A stretch of 64,000 bases of DNA. Source: Dipetalonema caudispina. Taxonomy: Eukaryota > Nematoda > Chromadorea > Rhabditida > Onchocercidae. Under the pieces are notes generated by a model. That model was given only the letters and a program-made list of their open reading frames with translations. It made no database searches and was not told where the DNA came from. The stretch lies in assembly GCA_013365325.1 (NCBI GenBank), contig JABVXV010000045.1, positions 62,001-126,000 on the forward strand, written 5' to 3'. The translations under genes were made by a program, and so were the position numbers. Positions 1-13,498 of this stretch are shown in pieces. The first letter of the stretch is position 1, and each line of letters opens with the position of its first letter.

Positions 1-2484
1 AACCTGCAAGAGATTCCATTTTATCAAAAAAGAATGAGACGACCAGAGGTTTCAAAATTTCTAGGAATTAGTGAAAAATTATAAACAAAAGAACATTGGT
101 ATGTTTAAGTAATTATGAAGAAAATTTTTCAAGTTTTCCTGTGAGGTACAATAAACAAAAATTTGTCGAGAATTGTACGACTCAGAATTCTTGACAGAAG
201 CATTTCTTTTTCGTACGGGAGGGATTAAGATTGCCATAGCAACCATAGCAAGAAATAGTAAAGTAAATACTACAAAATCCTTCGAAACATTTATTTATTA
301 ACCAGTTATGGTAACGTGTAAAGTACATATATGACCTTCATAGGAAGAAGGGAAGTAGGCTACTGTAATTAGGTCGCTGATAACTTGGTTACATAATCAG
401 GATACTGATAAATTCTAATTGTCAACCAAACAGTCCATACGACTTCTAAATTGACGATTTCAAGTTTTCGTTGGAGAATCTCCAAATACCTGAAATCTGT
501 CAGACAGGTTTAGCTATCTGCCAAACAGGTTCGATTGGAATATTTTGGATATCTCCGCCTTCGCACATTATTTGCTCCATCTTTTGTTTTGAAAGATTTT
601 TTCTTGTGATTAGGTTGAGACAGAGAAATCATTTTTGGCCGTGTGTTGGAAATAGAAGAATTAATACCAGTAGATGTTAGAGTAAAACTTGGATTGTCCT
701 GGAATGATTTGTTCTGGAAGTGGGAGGTGAAAGGATGGTAAGTAACTTTACTCCTTTTACCTACATATTATATATACGTATGTAAAGTAGGATGGTTTAT
801 AATAAATGCGTGTTACAATCTTAATGGTAAACATAGATTGGAAGTAAGTTGAATGATTTATTATCTGGATACTGTGATGATATTTACTAAATTCTATGTG
901 AGAAATATTTTATAGCAAAATTATTTCGGTTTTTCCCGATATCTTCTGCTTCTGGTTTTAAAGAAACTCACAAGACATTGAATAACGATTGATATGCAGG
1001 AAAAAAAAAACTCCAAACCACATTACAGTATACTCAAGTCTGAAATCATTGCAAATTTTCTTATTCTTATAAACTCAAATTATTTTTTCTTGATTTCCAG
1101 CTCCTAAATAACTTTGAAACAACATATGAATTGGTTAACTTACTAATTTTATGGTAATGAACCTTAGAGTACTGAAAGAATAAAGTGAAAGATTTCAGAT
1201 GTGACACTGAAATACCAATTAAATAGACTTAATAAAATAATTGGAATATAAGTTTGACTTTCCTAGTTATGAAATCTAAACTTATTAAGTTAATCTTATT
1301 CCTTGAGAAAGATCCTAATGTAGCATTAAACAAAACAACTGTCTTTGGGATCCTTGCTCTTGCAATATTTTAAGATGATGGAATTTACAGAAAAATTTTA
1401 AGAATTACTAACGATTATTCTTTCTTAAGGAATTTAACAACTAGCAACATATTCGCAAAAAAACCTCCATTATTCAAATATTTAGCCTTTTTCCTGTCAA
1501 AGATTAATTAGAACTAATGCGAGGAAAAGCGGGGGAGAGGCAGAGAACGGGGGAGGGAAAAAGTGAATGGGAATATGTATGCAGTGCACCGAACGAATCA
1601 TCATCACGCATTTCATATTAATCATTTCTTCCTTCACTTTCCTCCTTTCTCGGCTTCATGTCAAGAAACTTTTCTCTTCTCAAACTACAATGGCAATAAA
1701 TCATCAATCTCGTAATTTGCATATTTTAAAATTTAAGTATGCTATGTTACCATATTTTCAAATAATACTGCATAACAATAAACATATTGCTTTGGATATT
1801 ATGGGGATATTAGCACCTTTTAGATATTTTAATTTTAATGATGATCAAAGAATAGATCTGTCTATTAAGATCTATTTCCACCTTTGTTGATGATTAATTG
1901 AATTAGCTAGACACATTCAAGAAATTTCACCCATCGAAGTGGTAAGGAAACAGATACGATGGGGTATAAATGCAAGGGTCACACTAAAGACAACAAAAAT
2001 GGCCGATAAGCAGCAATTAAGCTTGTCTTAACTAATTCCATGAAATATCTCCGTATATGCTAAATTTGAATGCTACAAAGTTTGAAGCATATCATTTCGT
2101 TCAAAGTGGGAAGAAAGTTGGCAGTAAATATTGAATGTATGCAGATAATAGTGAAATACATATATATGATAGAAAAGTAATTCAATTCTTCTATGCAATG
2201 GAAACCGTTAAAGGGCAATTTAAGAAGAAAACTGGCAAAATTTAAAGATGGACAAAGATGAAATCCATCCATACATACATCCACTACATACTATTGAATT
2301 TGTTTTGAAAGATGGGATATTGCTCTAGTTAGAGGATGATGAAATACATTGGTATTGAGAGATCGCGGGGAAGTATGCGGGCACTGATTGAGAATATGAA
2401 TTTTAATGATTATGGAAAGAAAAGAGCGGTTGTAAATATTTAGAAAGGACGGAACTGAATGATTAATCGGAATTGAATATCTAC

Positions 2485-2608
2485 ACTCATCGAATAAATC
2501 ACTGAACCGACTTTCTATCTCCTGAAATTTTAGTTCTAAAAGATGAACTATTTCCGTATTACTTCTTTTTCTTTTTCTGTTTCCGCTTTTGCAAGCATCG
2601 CCATCAAA
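2485..2608 (-). CDS. isolated coding-like exon, unknown protein
   Basis: I do not recognise this. A minus-strand acceptor (TTGTTTAG) precedes a frame starting FDGDACKSGNRKRKRSN and continuing NTEIVHLLELKFQEIESRF, then SDLFDE before a possible GTAGAT donor. The basic RKRKR run could be a nuclear localisation signal, and the following segment has the spacing of an amphipathic helix. Without the donor the frame runs on to a stop near 2316. A second frame over the same bases also looks coding-like (MAMLAKAETEKEKE), so the choice is uncertain. No partner exon was found. Confidence 0.3.
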
Positions 2609-5600
2609 CTAAACAAGAAAGTTCATATACAATTCTATAATGTATATAGTGAGGTGACAATTTTCATCCCAGTGATGTATGATAAATTTTGTTGACATAA
2701 TGAAGGAGCAAGAAACTAAGCTAAAATTTACTAACAAATGATAACATTGAATGGCACATTTAGCTGTGGCCAAGTCCAAATATTACTTTGATCTAACAAC
2801 TCAAATAGCCAAGGATGATGAAAATATGAAAAGAAGGCAAATAAACAAAGGAAAGTAATTAGATGTAAGTGCAAAGAGACAGTCGCTAACATAATTATCA
2901 TAATTGCAGAAAATCATGGTAATAAAATGGTATTCATTCGAAGATAATGATGAAAAAGAGGATATAATGACCGCGATTATTGGTTTTAATTTCCATTCTT
3001 CCATTATTTTTTATTATTTATTAATTTCAATTTTTTAATTACTATGGCCATTAATTTTCCTGGATTGTTTACCTGTCGAATGCATTTAAAGTTGAATTGT
3101 TTTTTTTTTTCTTTTTTGCCACGAACATTTCTAGACAAAAGAAATAACTACAACAAATTGCTTTTTCATATTATTAGAAGAATTATTTCGAAAAAGTTTC
3201 ATGAAATCTCACGGGATGCATCAGAAGAATGAAATGAGAAAAACTTATATCAAAAATGGATTTTATTTATGCGATAAGAGAGGATAGGCATTTATTATCA
3301 CCACCGGGGAAATTATAATAATTAGCGCCCTCCTCCATCTTCCTTCCTTTATTTCAAATTTTCCTCTTTCTGAAAGCTTTAAAGAAAATTTTAAATTCCG
3401 ACACGAAATACTGAATATGGCTTAATTTAAAGACGCCAAATTTCTACCAATAATTCTTTCTAAGTTTTAAGATTTCTTTACTTTTTTTAGCTGCTAACTA
3501 TCCTTCAACTGGAATACTTCAAAGAAAAATAAGAAGAAGAAGAAGCTGTTCGATTCGATATTCGATATTGCATTGTACTAAGATAGACTCATTTCAATAT
3601 TTATTTTAAGCGTAAATCATCGAATCGCATATTTCAGGAATTTTTCAGATAAGAAGAAATAAGAGAAAGATGGTTGATTTTAGTAATAAAGCTGATTTCA
3701 AAGTGATTTATTACATACCGAAGTGAAAGTAATTAATCAAAATACGAAGATTCGGGATAACAATTGCAATTCACGGCATGAAATCAAATTAAATTATGCA
3801 GAAAAAAGGAAAGCAAAAGGTGGAATGGTATAATTTGTGAAGTATATTTGATTCAATCATTAATTTGAAGATCGAAAATGGAAAGATTGAAACTGATATC
3901 TTAATGAAAAGGAACTCAACTAATCCAAAAAGTTGTGAGTATGTAGGGAACAAAAAGATATAATCTGACAAAGATTGGAGGAAGGAACAATAGGATGAGG
4001 GATGAAGTAGGTGAAGAGGTCATCGAATACCAAAGGAGATTTTCAAATGAAATCCAAATGAAAAGAATGGAGGGATAAACACCTCTGTGATGGTCAAGAA
4101 CTCTGGAGATAATGGTCAGTTGGTGGGGATAGGAAAAATTGAGGCATACAAAAACTTCAAGAGATATATTCGAAATTTGGTAGTATTGTCATTTGTTAGC
4201 TTTGCTAATGTTCACCACTTTATTGAAACATTCATTCACTATCCATTGTCAGTAGTCAAAAGACTTACAAAAAGATAGCTACCATTGATTGGTCGAATTT
4301 AAAAGATCTCATTTTTGCTGATTGTAAAGGATGAGAATGAAAAAAGGCTGAAAGTGTGAATGATCCGAACGGTCCTCAAGTCTGTCAAAGTGGCTTGTCT
4401 CTGATAAAAGTAAATGTCACCTGAAGTGATTTATTTGTGAACGACAAACGAGAATTGCTGAGAGAAAATAGTATTAATTTGTAATTGTTGCTTGATGAAT
4501 GAATACGAAAATAAACCTGAGATAGGTGTCTGATCGGGCACCTCAGAATAATGTCTCCGTTTTTTTCTTATTCTAATTTTTATCTTTTATTCTTCACTAT
4601 CGTAAACTCTTCCATTCTCATCTTTCCTCCCATATAGGGATTGAAACAACAGGACGGAATGAAGAGATAAGTGAAAAGTTGAGTAGATGGATATATCAAT
4701 TCATTCATTCTAACTGATATAATTGACTTATGAAGAATGGATTCTACCGAGAAAAAGTTAAAAGATATCGCTTTGTCCAATTAATAGCTGAACTGAAAGA
4801 TTGAACATCTATATAGAATATAATCAACAGGAAAAATATTTCCGATTTTGAAAATTTATAAATGTGTTAAAAAAATCGATTCCACCATTATCCGACTATG
4901 AATAGCCAGTTTTAAAATCGTTGTCATAGCTGTATCTGCTCTAATGATTCTTTTTGAAGTGACCAGGAAAGTTACATGAAAATCTCTTGATGAGTATAAA
5001 TATCAGCTAAAGACTTCATTTTAGCTGATGTTTATAAATCATTCAATTATTATTTCCAAAAAAGTTGCTTTTATTCGATTAGAATGAAGAAGTTTCCTTG
5101 ACGTTACTAAGGGGAAAAAGAAAGAAAAGCGGTTCAAAGGCAGATCAAAGGTACGAAATTGGCATTAAATATTAACTAAAGTGATGTGACAGGAAGAGAT
5201 GGAAAAGGAAATTAGATAAAGTAAAGAATTTAGAAAGTACTTATAAATATGAAGGATGGAAAAGGAGGAAGAAGGGATTGTTTGGCAAATATATTGTGAA
5301 TTGTGAGGAGAGAGACAAAATGGTATCCAAAAGAAAAGTGTCAACTGCCAAGGATAATTGTCAGAGAAGAGTAAAGTATGCGCAGTCCTTTGAATAAATG
5401 GGACAAGCAATTCAATTCGTACTTTTCACTTAATATTCATAGAATTAAGAAGGGTTCGAGAATATGAGACTTCTTGTAGAAATCGATAAGGATTTCCATT
5501 AGTTGATCTCAGAGGATAATTGATAAGTTTATCTTTTTTGTTCTGTTATCTGGTAATGAAAAAGTCGATCAGAATGTTGGAAGGAAAAGTGTTGATTTTA

Positions 5601-6303
5601 CAAAAATGATGGATAAGATGATGAGAGGGAATTATCCGACGACATTTCTATTCCTAACATGTTCAGTCCTGAAGTAATAAAGCTGAGCAAATATCGCAGA
5701 AGCTTAAATCGATCGACAGATATGCGTTTTTGTGTAAACAGTAAAGGAAAGGATGACCAAACGGGGAGATGTTATAGCAGTACAATTTGATGATCTGATG
5801 ATTTAGTTAATTATGTAAAATTATAAATTAAAATTTCATTTTTCTAGCTCATTCTGATAATAATGTAGCCGATGAATACCAGTTAACACTAAAAGAAAAA
5901 GTAGCAATGAATTATTTTCATTCAAACAATTTTTGGACAACGAGAGTGAATGAGTTAAAAATAAAATTCTAATATGTAGAAATTTATTAGGTAGAAAATT
6001 CTTTATTTTCTCTTTAATTTCAAAAAAGACACCGTTTTCTGTTCCATAATCGGTCAATCATTTGCAAATACCAGGCGTCGTCCTTTCTTTTTCGACAGCT
6101 GTTGACATAAACTTTGATCAGTGACAATATCAAATACATGTCGCAAATGTGGTGGATGTTCTTATTTTTTGGAGTTTTCCATTCCAATTTAGATTTTTGA
6201 AAAGAAAAAACTGAAATATTGCAGAGAGGAAATTAAAAAAGATTAAGATTTTCCATTTCATTAAATAAATTCTTACAGAAGGTTATGTACATATGTATGT
6301 ACA

Positions 6304-6331
6304 TGTGTGTGTGTGTATGTGTGTATGTGTT
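6304..6331. repeat. (TG)n microsatellite
   Basis: An interrupted TG/TATG dinucleotide tract flanked by tacatatgtatg. No coding role is apparent. Confidence 0.8.
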
Positions 6332-9300
6332 GTATGGTTGTAATCGTTATCATTTCATACTTTTTTAATGTCAATAAACATAATCAGAAGGAAAAAACCG
6401 GTTTCTGTTATCTTCAGGTAGCTTTTCCTAACCGATCAATTCTGTTTTTCTAAACTACGAAATTAATATGGATAATAATGAAATATCCTCCTAGAATTCG
6501 TACATTTTCCAAATATAATTTACGGCTTTTTTCTGCCTTTTTCAGCAAAATGAAAATTTCATACAATTTGGATTTTTTCATAATTTTGGATAAGATTCAC
6601 GTTTTCAGCTTAACATTCACATTTTTCCCCTGTACTTATATCTCCTCCACTTTTTATTTGTGTAGTTTCAACATCGTATCTATCATTTTACATTGTTCTT
6701 ATTCAACTATTTCATTGTACAATCTAACATTAATTAGGCAAACAACAGTAACCTCTTTGAATGTTCCGAAAATTGCTGTCAAAACGAAAGCAAAGGATAA
6801 TGACAATATCAAAATAAAGTGGAGGAGAAAAATTACTCGCATGAGATTAAAGAATGTCTCATCAAAAAAAGACTGAATTGGAACAGAAATGGCATTAACC
6901 GTAAAGATTTTCACGGTTTCTACAGATGTGATACCCAAATAATAAGCAGTTGAAAGCGTAAGCTGTAACGGATATGTTACTAATTCAGCTTTTCTTCTCC
7001 TATCTGAAAATTGACAATTGGGAGAGAAGAGGGTAACGCAATCATAATGTTAGTGATCACTTCAATCAGTGGCAAAAGACAAAGTGTCATACAAAAGATC
7101 GAATTCAGAATCTTGAAAATGAATAAACAGATGAAATTATACTTGAAAAAGAAAGGCGCGCTGAAATAAGCAATCAAGCTGATATAATATGAATGGAATT
7201 TTGAGAATTTGGGAAAGAATTTATTTCTTGGATTGGATTATGAATCAATCGATTAATAAAGTAATGAAGGAGCATTCTGATCATTAAGAATCTCGCTGGT
7301 TGTTCCATCTGAATCTTTAGATGAATTCTTCTCTGAATTTTTTCAGTGTCGTAACATAAATCATAAATTATATGTGCAAAAGAGAAATTGTTATTATGGA
7401 AATTTCACATAAATATTAGCGAATGAGTCGTCAATAAATCGATCGATAAATGTCAAGAGGGAATATTATGCAATTCATGTGAAGAAGTAATTTGCATCAT
7501 TTGCCGAATAATCGTTTGCCGTAAATTCTGAAACGTCTTCAATCAGTATAAAGGTTGAAAGGGAAAGATCAAATTGTATTTGAAACACTTACTTTTTTTC
7601 TTTCTTTCGTTCTTTTTTCATGGCATACCAAATTTTTGTTTTCTCAATTTTGAGGGTGAATAAACTTAGAAAGAAAGAGCAGTCTTCCTCTTTTTACTCA
7701 TTATGGGAAACAAATTTTTTGTTAAAATTTAATTGCGAGCACGAACAGAAAAAAAAGGCAAAATCAAATATCGGAAAATTAGGTCAAACATGTCACTGAA
7801 CTTCAAAGGTCGAAAATAAAACAAACAAAAGAATTTGCAGCATAGTTTTCCTTCCCAGAAGTTGCAATGCATGTCATTTGTATGAAATTATAATTATAAT
7901 GTTGGTGATAACGATAGCAATGATAATTACAACCGATACTGATGATAATGACTATGTGATGGGAAAACCGTTCTATCAATTTCGCAATCCAAAGTCGAAA
8001 TAACAACAACGATTTTACAACCTATGAGCCAAACAAAAAAGAAATTATCAATTGGAAATTTTTATATGGCCCACCAAATATTTTAAACTCACTTTTCAAA
8101 AAATTTTGAAAAAATATGTATCGCTTTCATTTCAAGAAATAAATATCGCATATTGTGATAAAGAGTTTTAAATCAAACAAAAAATTGTTAGTAGTAAGTG
8201 AACTGAGAAAATATTTTCACTCTTAAAATCCGTCAACGTTCACAAATTTTATTCTTCAGGTATGGTTACAATGAATGTAATATCAATCAAATTATTCTGA
8301 AAAAGAGATTGATTCTAATAGTAACAATTACGTATGTATTTGGCCAACGATTAGATTTTTGACGAATTATAAATTAACTTTTTTTTATATAAAAAGGAAT
8401 GCGTTTTGCGACGAATTATGCAATTTCCATTTTAAAGATAGAAATAAAATTTCCGGGAAGAAAGTTTGTTAATTTGTTAAATATTCAAATTTAGCGAGTT
8501 AAAAGGAGCACAAAACTGTTGATAAAACAACTTTTACTGAACAGTTATATCAATCAAACCAGCTTACGCTTTTTTCCATGCTACTTGTCTAACAAGCCTG
8601 ATTATAAAATGTAGCCTAGAAAAAGATCCATTAACTCTTTTCCGAAGAAACCACATTGCCAGCATTAATAGATAGAAGCAAATTTTGACAAAATATTCAA
8701 TAGAATTGTTGAAAAAAATTTGTTGCAAAAAGCTTCGAAGGTTTAAAAATATTACATTAGTTCGAGATAGACTAATAATTTAGACTGGGACTGAAAAAAG
8801 GTTGAAGGATTGACTGAACGGAAAAGGTGTATGGGCAAGTTTTACCCTGCGGACGAGATTTCAACGTGTGGCTTTTTCTGTTGTCTACTCTACCTTATAA
8901 ATTTCATTTATTTATCCTAAAAATTCTTTTTCACATTTCCCACCCATCGGATTTTTTCCTCTTTTTTTCTTCCAATCTTTATTAATTTACGGTAAACAAC
9001 GTTTTTTTGAGGAATAAGTGTCCCACCACTGCTTTCAATCTTCTAAAGGCCAATTAACATAATGAGGAAAGATTCAAACAAGTGATAAAAACCATTGAGA
9101 CTTGTGATAATACAACTTTGAAATGATATTTGCAAAAAAATTCCAGAATTAGAAGAAAACTTCACTTTTTTTCTTTCAATTTTATAATGAAAAAGGAATT
9201 ATTGAGAAAAGATATGACGTAATTTGAAATTCTGGAACCGAAGAAGCTTTTATTACAATGGAAAGCAATATATTTATGACCACTTTAGATTTCAAAATTT

Positions 9301-10619
9301 TGAATCGAATAAATTTGATTGAATCAAAATAGACGTTTGAATTTCAACTATGACGAAAACTTGAAAAGGGGAAGTCGAAAAGTAAGCTAAAAGGAAGTAT
9401 TTTCTAGCTAGATCAAAGTACATATGAATTATGACTTATGGAACAAAATCTGCTCGGTCTGAACTTTATTTGATAAACTTCTTCGTAAGGATAGGAAATC
9501 CCATTGATCATCAAACTGATCTCTTTCTAGCAGAGCGGAATCTCTAGTCTAAGCTCCATTTCTATTTCAAACTATAAATTCAATGAATTCTACGATTAAA
9601 CCGATGCAATCTCCGTGATGTCACTTATCATTACCATCAACTGATTTTCTTTCTCTCATGGCCAGAAATAAAACTTTCGTTTTGCTCTAAGAAAGTTCAA
9701 ATCCCAAAAGACATAATCAGTTAGAGACACTGGAAGAACCTATAAAGGACAATTTATCCGTTTTTGATGAAGTAACATTTCAATTATAAAGTGTATACAT
9801 CATATCCATGCGCTGATGATTTATGATTCATAATAAACTGAAAATTAAGGATGTGATATCTTTCTGTCCGTCCAGAATTGTCGAGTAAATATCTTACTAC
9901 ACTTCTTTACTTCCCCTTAATTATTTCTTTATTCTCATTTACTCTTATACTCTCTTTACAGTTATTTATTTGATCCAGTGATTTTGTTTTCATTTGCAGC
10001 ATAATGTTATGTGAATACCTGCGTGAATTTCCTCTCAAATTCTGAAGCAACAGACTTTGTTGCATGTAGGAAAATGTGGAAATTGTTAAGGTTATCGTAA
10101 TAATTTTGTAATGCCGAAGTTGAGGATTACAAGTGTGCAAGCAATGCTTTTAATTTGCATAAAATTAGATTCTCTCATTCAGTGGAAGTGTAAGAAATTG
10201 GACAATAAAAGATGAATTAGCAATCTGTTATTACCATTAACCGCCCTAATTTTTTACTCCAATCGAAATATACCGGACGTATCAATCGTGCAAATGTTAT
10301 AGCTTAACACTCAAGGAAAAGCATGAATGTTTTCCAGAAACATTGCAAATAGAAAAATCTTAACCGGAGATAGATGTCGATGATATGATTGTCAGTGCTA
10401 GTAAGTGAATGCTTGCTTACATACAAGCAGTGTATAAATCAGTTAATGACACAGTAATAAGTGCTTAAAACTTTTCAGATGAATATGAAAATCTTATGAT
10501 TTGTTTTTCCGGTATACTCGAATTGACAGGGCCACTATTTCGCTTCATATATTCTATTCTGCAGGACGAATAATCCGGTCTTTCTACCTTTTGCCTGTTT
10601 GACGGCTGGATGAACCGAC

Positions 10620-13498
10620 ATGTCACTTGAATTTCGATCGCCTTTTTGGTATGTTAATGGCAGTTCAACACAGGTATTCTAATAGCTCAAACTCGTATTT
10701 GTTGTTTGTTAATACTCAAATTACTCAATTTTTACGTAAATTATTCAAATACTCAATTTTAGATTAAAAATCTAAAACAAATAAACTGAAAAAGAAAACA
10801 CGCATGCCGAATAAAATACAATAGAGTATGAAGTAAAGTTATTCATGATGTAAATTGTTTAAATACTCTATACCGGTTACTGAATTCCATGTTGTGATAA
10901 ATGTTAAAGATAATTTATTTCGAAATAAGTATTATGAATATCATAAATATATATGGAAGAAAAATTGGAATAAGCACTTGATGAACGAAATATCTCAATA
11001 CGAAATATTAATTCACATATATTGTTGTTTGTCCTACTTACATCTTTTTCTTTACAATCGAAGAATATTATCTTAGCCATAATGTCTTATTTTCATTTTT
11101 GCCACTTTTATTATCTTGAATTTTGATGTTATGGCATGAAATTTTTAGAAAAAAATTGATACATATTTCATCCATCACATGAAATGATCGGCTGGTAACC
11201 TTTCGGAAAAGCTTAACGTAGAATAGTGCACGAATTGAAAATTTCAGTGGTCATAAAAACTCTGAAGGAGTGCTTAATGATTGAATTTTTGTTTGAATGA
11301 TAAGCCTACTTGGGATGTTGCAATTCTTTGCAAAGACGGATGCATAATCGTGTTTAACTGATATCATAATTTTAAGATTAGAAAAGATTTACAACATTGA
11401 ATTTTTATGGCATAAGTATATCCATAGATCATCGCAATATTTCTACATTTAATCGAACAGCATTCTTCAAACCGTTAAGATTTGGAAGTGCCAACTGTAT
11501 TTTTACTTTTTTGTGCTAATCAATTCAAATTTTCGTCAAAAAAGAAAACAAATTAGTGTCTGATTTGTATTGCTCCAATGAGTTATCAATGATTATTTAT
11601 CACAAAGGATTACTTTACAAGTGTCAACTAACAAAGAAACATTGTATTTCTGATAATAGGTAAATTATATTCGGAAAAGGTAGCTTGACAGAATAAATAT
11701 GGTAATGTAATGAATGTTCATTTTGATAATTGATAATAAGTTAACGAAGTGGTCAATAGGATTTTTGTTTTCGATTTATGGCCAATAGTTTATTTTCTGT
11801 TGTTTTTAAAAATGTAGCTGACGTGATAAAGAAGTGAATACCATTTCAATGTCTCGGCTATAATAGGTTAACAATAATTATATTTGGCTTGTGACAGTTT
11901 TCGCTGCAATTTGCCAGCACATTTTACATAGTTAAAAACTGCAGTCTTTCATTAAATAATTATTGGTATTAATCAAAGAACTTGTATTTGAATATTTGAA
12001 TTATCAAGTTCTGTAAATGTATTAACCAATTCAATTCTTTACATTTTGCATTTTTCCACCAATCATTTGTTTAATTAACTGTATTAGTTGTATAACATAC
12101 TATTCGATAAACTTCTCTTTTTTTCATTATCGAAAGTATCATATTCTTACACCGTTCTTCCTTCTTTTTTTCTTGTCCATTTGATTTTCTCAGTTCAATT
12201 GCTAATATATTCGTTGAAGTTATTGTAACAACTAATAATGTCATTTTTAATCAATAAATGGAATGAATGACTCTTTCAGATTATTTTAATATTTCATTTC
12301 ACATTTGCTTATCTTCTTTGTTTCTCGCAGTTGAATGTTTTCTTTCCTTTCTTCTATCCCATGAAATTATCATTGTCCATCCTTATCATCAAGGATTCAG
12401 TTTACAGCTTATTCACATAATTTATAACATTACTCATCTTTCCCTTTTGTTCTAACATTTTGCTACATCTTACTGAGTTAGTATTAAATAAAATGAAAAT
12501 AAAAAAATACAAGCATTGGTCAGTTAGAGATTTTTCACGTGATACTGATCTTTTGCCACGTGAAACAAGTTTGTTTTATTTTACGGATAAATAACACATG
12601 AGTGACCTTAAAAATGAATGAATTTGAGATTACTTCATATCTCAACATCCTCGAAAGTATAACTTTTTTAGACTCTTTCTGAAGTATCAAAGGAAATGAA
12701 GCAAATCTGGTAGATATAAAGTATCGTAGATTACTTGAAGAAATGTGTGATATGTACACTACAATGCATGAAAGTACCCGGTCGTAAGTAGTCGGATATC
12801 GTTGTAGCCTTTTCAGGGAAGGAGGCATACATCGATGTGCATTGCAAGTATTTTTTGTAAGTACTTTTTCGATGTTTTGAGAAAAGTAATTAAAAAGTTT
12901 CGGCAAGTTAAACTTTTAAATAATAACAATTATCATAGCACCAATATTTATTAGGGAGATGGTAAACCGAATTATTAACTTCGATAGTCAAAATTCATAA
13001 ACAAATTGCTATTATTACAAAAAAAGACAGCATAAGCTATCTCATTTCATCATCTTTTATTATTAACATTATCACCCAGTATTGTAATATCTTGAGAAAT
13101 GACTTGTAATTATAAAACTTTGGTTACCGACAATGAGCAGATCTGAGTTAGCATTATTGCAGGAAATGTCAATGCGTCTATCTAACTCATTATATCTTTT
13201 TCTCCTGTATAATCATAGTTTGTAGAGAATAAAAACAATACATGATTTTAATTTCATATTTGTTAATCAAATTCACTACATATTAATTGACCATTAAGAA
13301 TATCAATAGCAAGTATCATTCGTCGTTCAAATATGAGTACAAATTTATAAAATAAATTTATATATTTGAAATTCCATAGAAAAATTACTCTTTTGAAATC
13401 TAAGTAAGTTGAAATCGTATATTGCAGATGAATTGATAGCTGAAATTGCCGAATTAATACAGCTCTCTTTCTCTTGTTGTATATTTTTAGCCAGTTAA
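10620..13498 (+). CDS. candidate four-exon gene, small helical protein
   Basis: Unrecognised and tentative. Four short pieces join in phase: 10620-10648 (ATG, MSLEFRSPF, donor GTATGT), 12685-12783 (ending RRLLEEMCDMYTTMHESTR before a strong GTAAGT donor), 13141-13217 (SELALLQEMSMRLSNS) and 13428-13498 (ELIAEIAELIQLS then stop), with an acceptor TATTGCAG before the last. The product would be roughly 90 residues, almost wholly helical, with a hydrophobic C-terminus. The second exon is the best supported. Its acceptor (CTGAAG) and that of the third (GAGCAG) are weak, so the gene model may be wrong even if some exons are real. Confidence 0.3.

Larger units (their letters stand above)
1..10619. 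other. gene-poor AT-rich stretch
   Basis: I recognise no complete gene here. The sequence is AT-rich, with many stops in all frames, short homopolymers and a few purine-rich tracts (for example near 1500-1560). One coding-like exon on the minus strand near 2.5 kb is listed separately. A second weak candidate is a minus-strand ATG near 3340 that opens a frame beginning MEEGANYYNFPGGDNK and stops soon after; I could not connect it to any neighbour. Open frames of up to about 130 codons occur, but they look like low-complexity translation of AT-rich DNA. Confidence 0.6.

Noticed and set aside
480..535. Imperfect direct repeat atctgtcagacaggtt / atctgccaaacaggtt
   Set aside because: Only 16 bases, two copies and no neighbouring element; likely chance or minor slippage.
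1960..2030. TATAAAT followed by ATGGCCGATAAGCAG, looking like a promoter and start
   Set aside because: The frame stops after ten codons and no donor follows in a useful position.
6478..6938. Long overlapping open frames on both strands
   Set aside because: Low-complexity, Ile/Phe/Ser-rich translation of AT-rich DNA with no splice context or recognisable motif.
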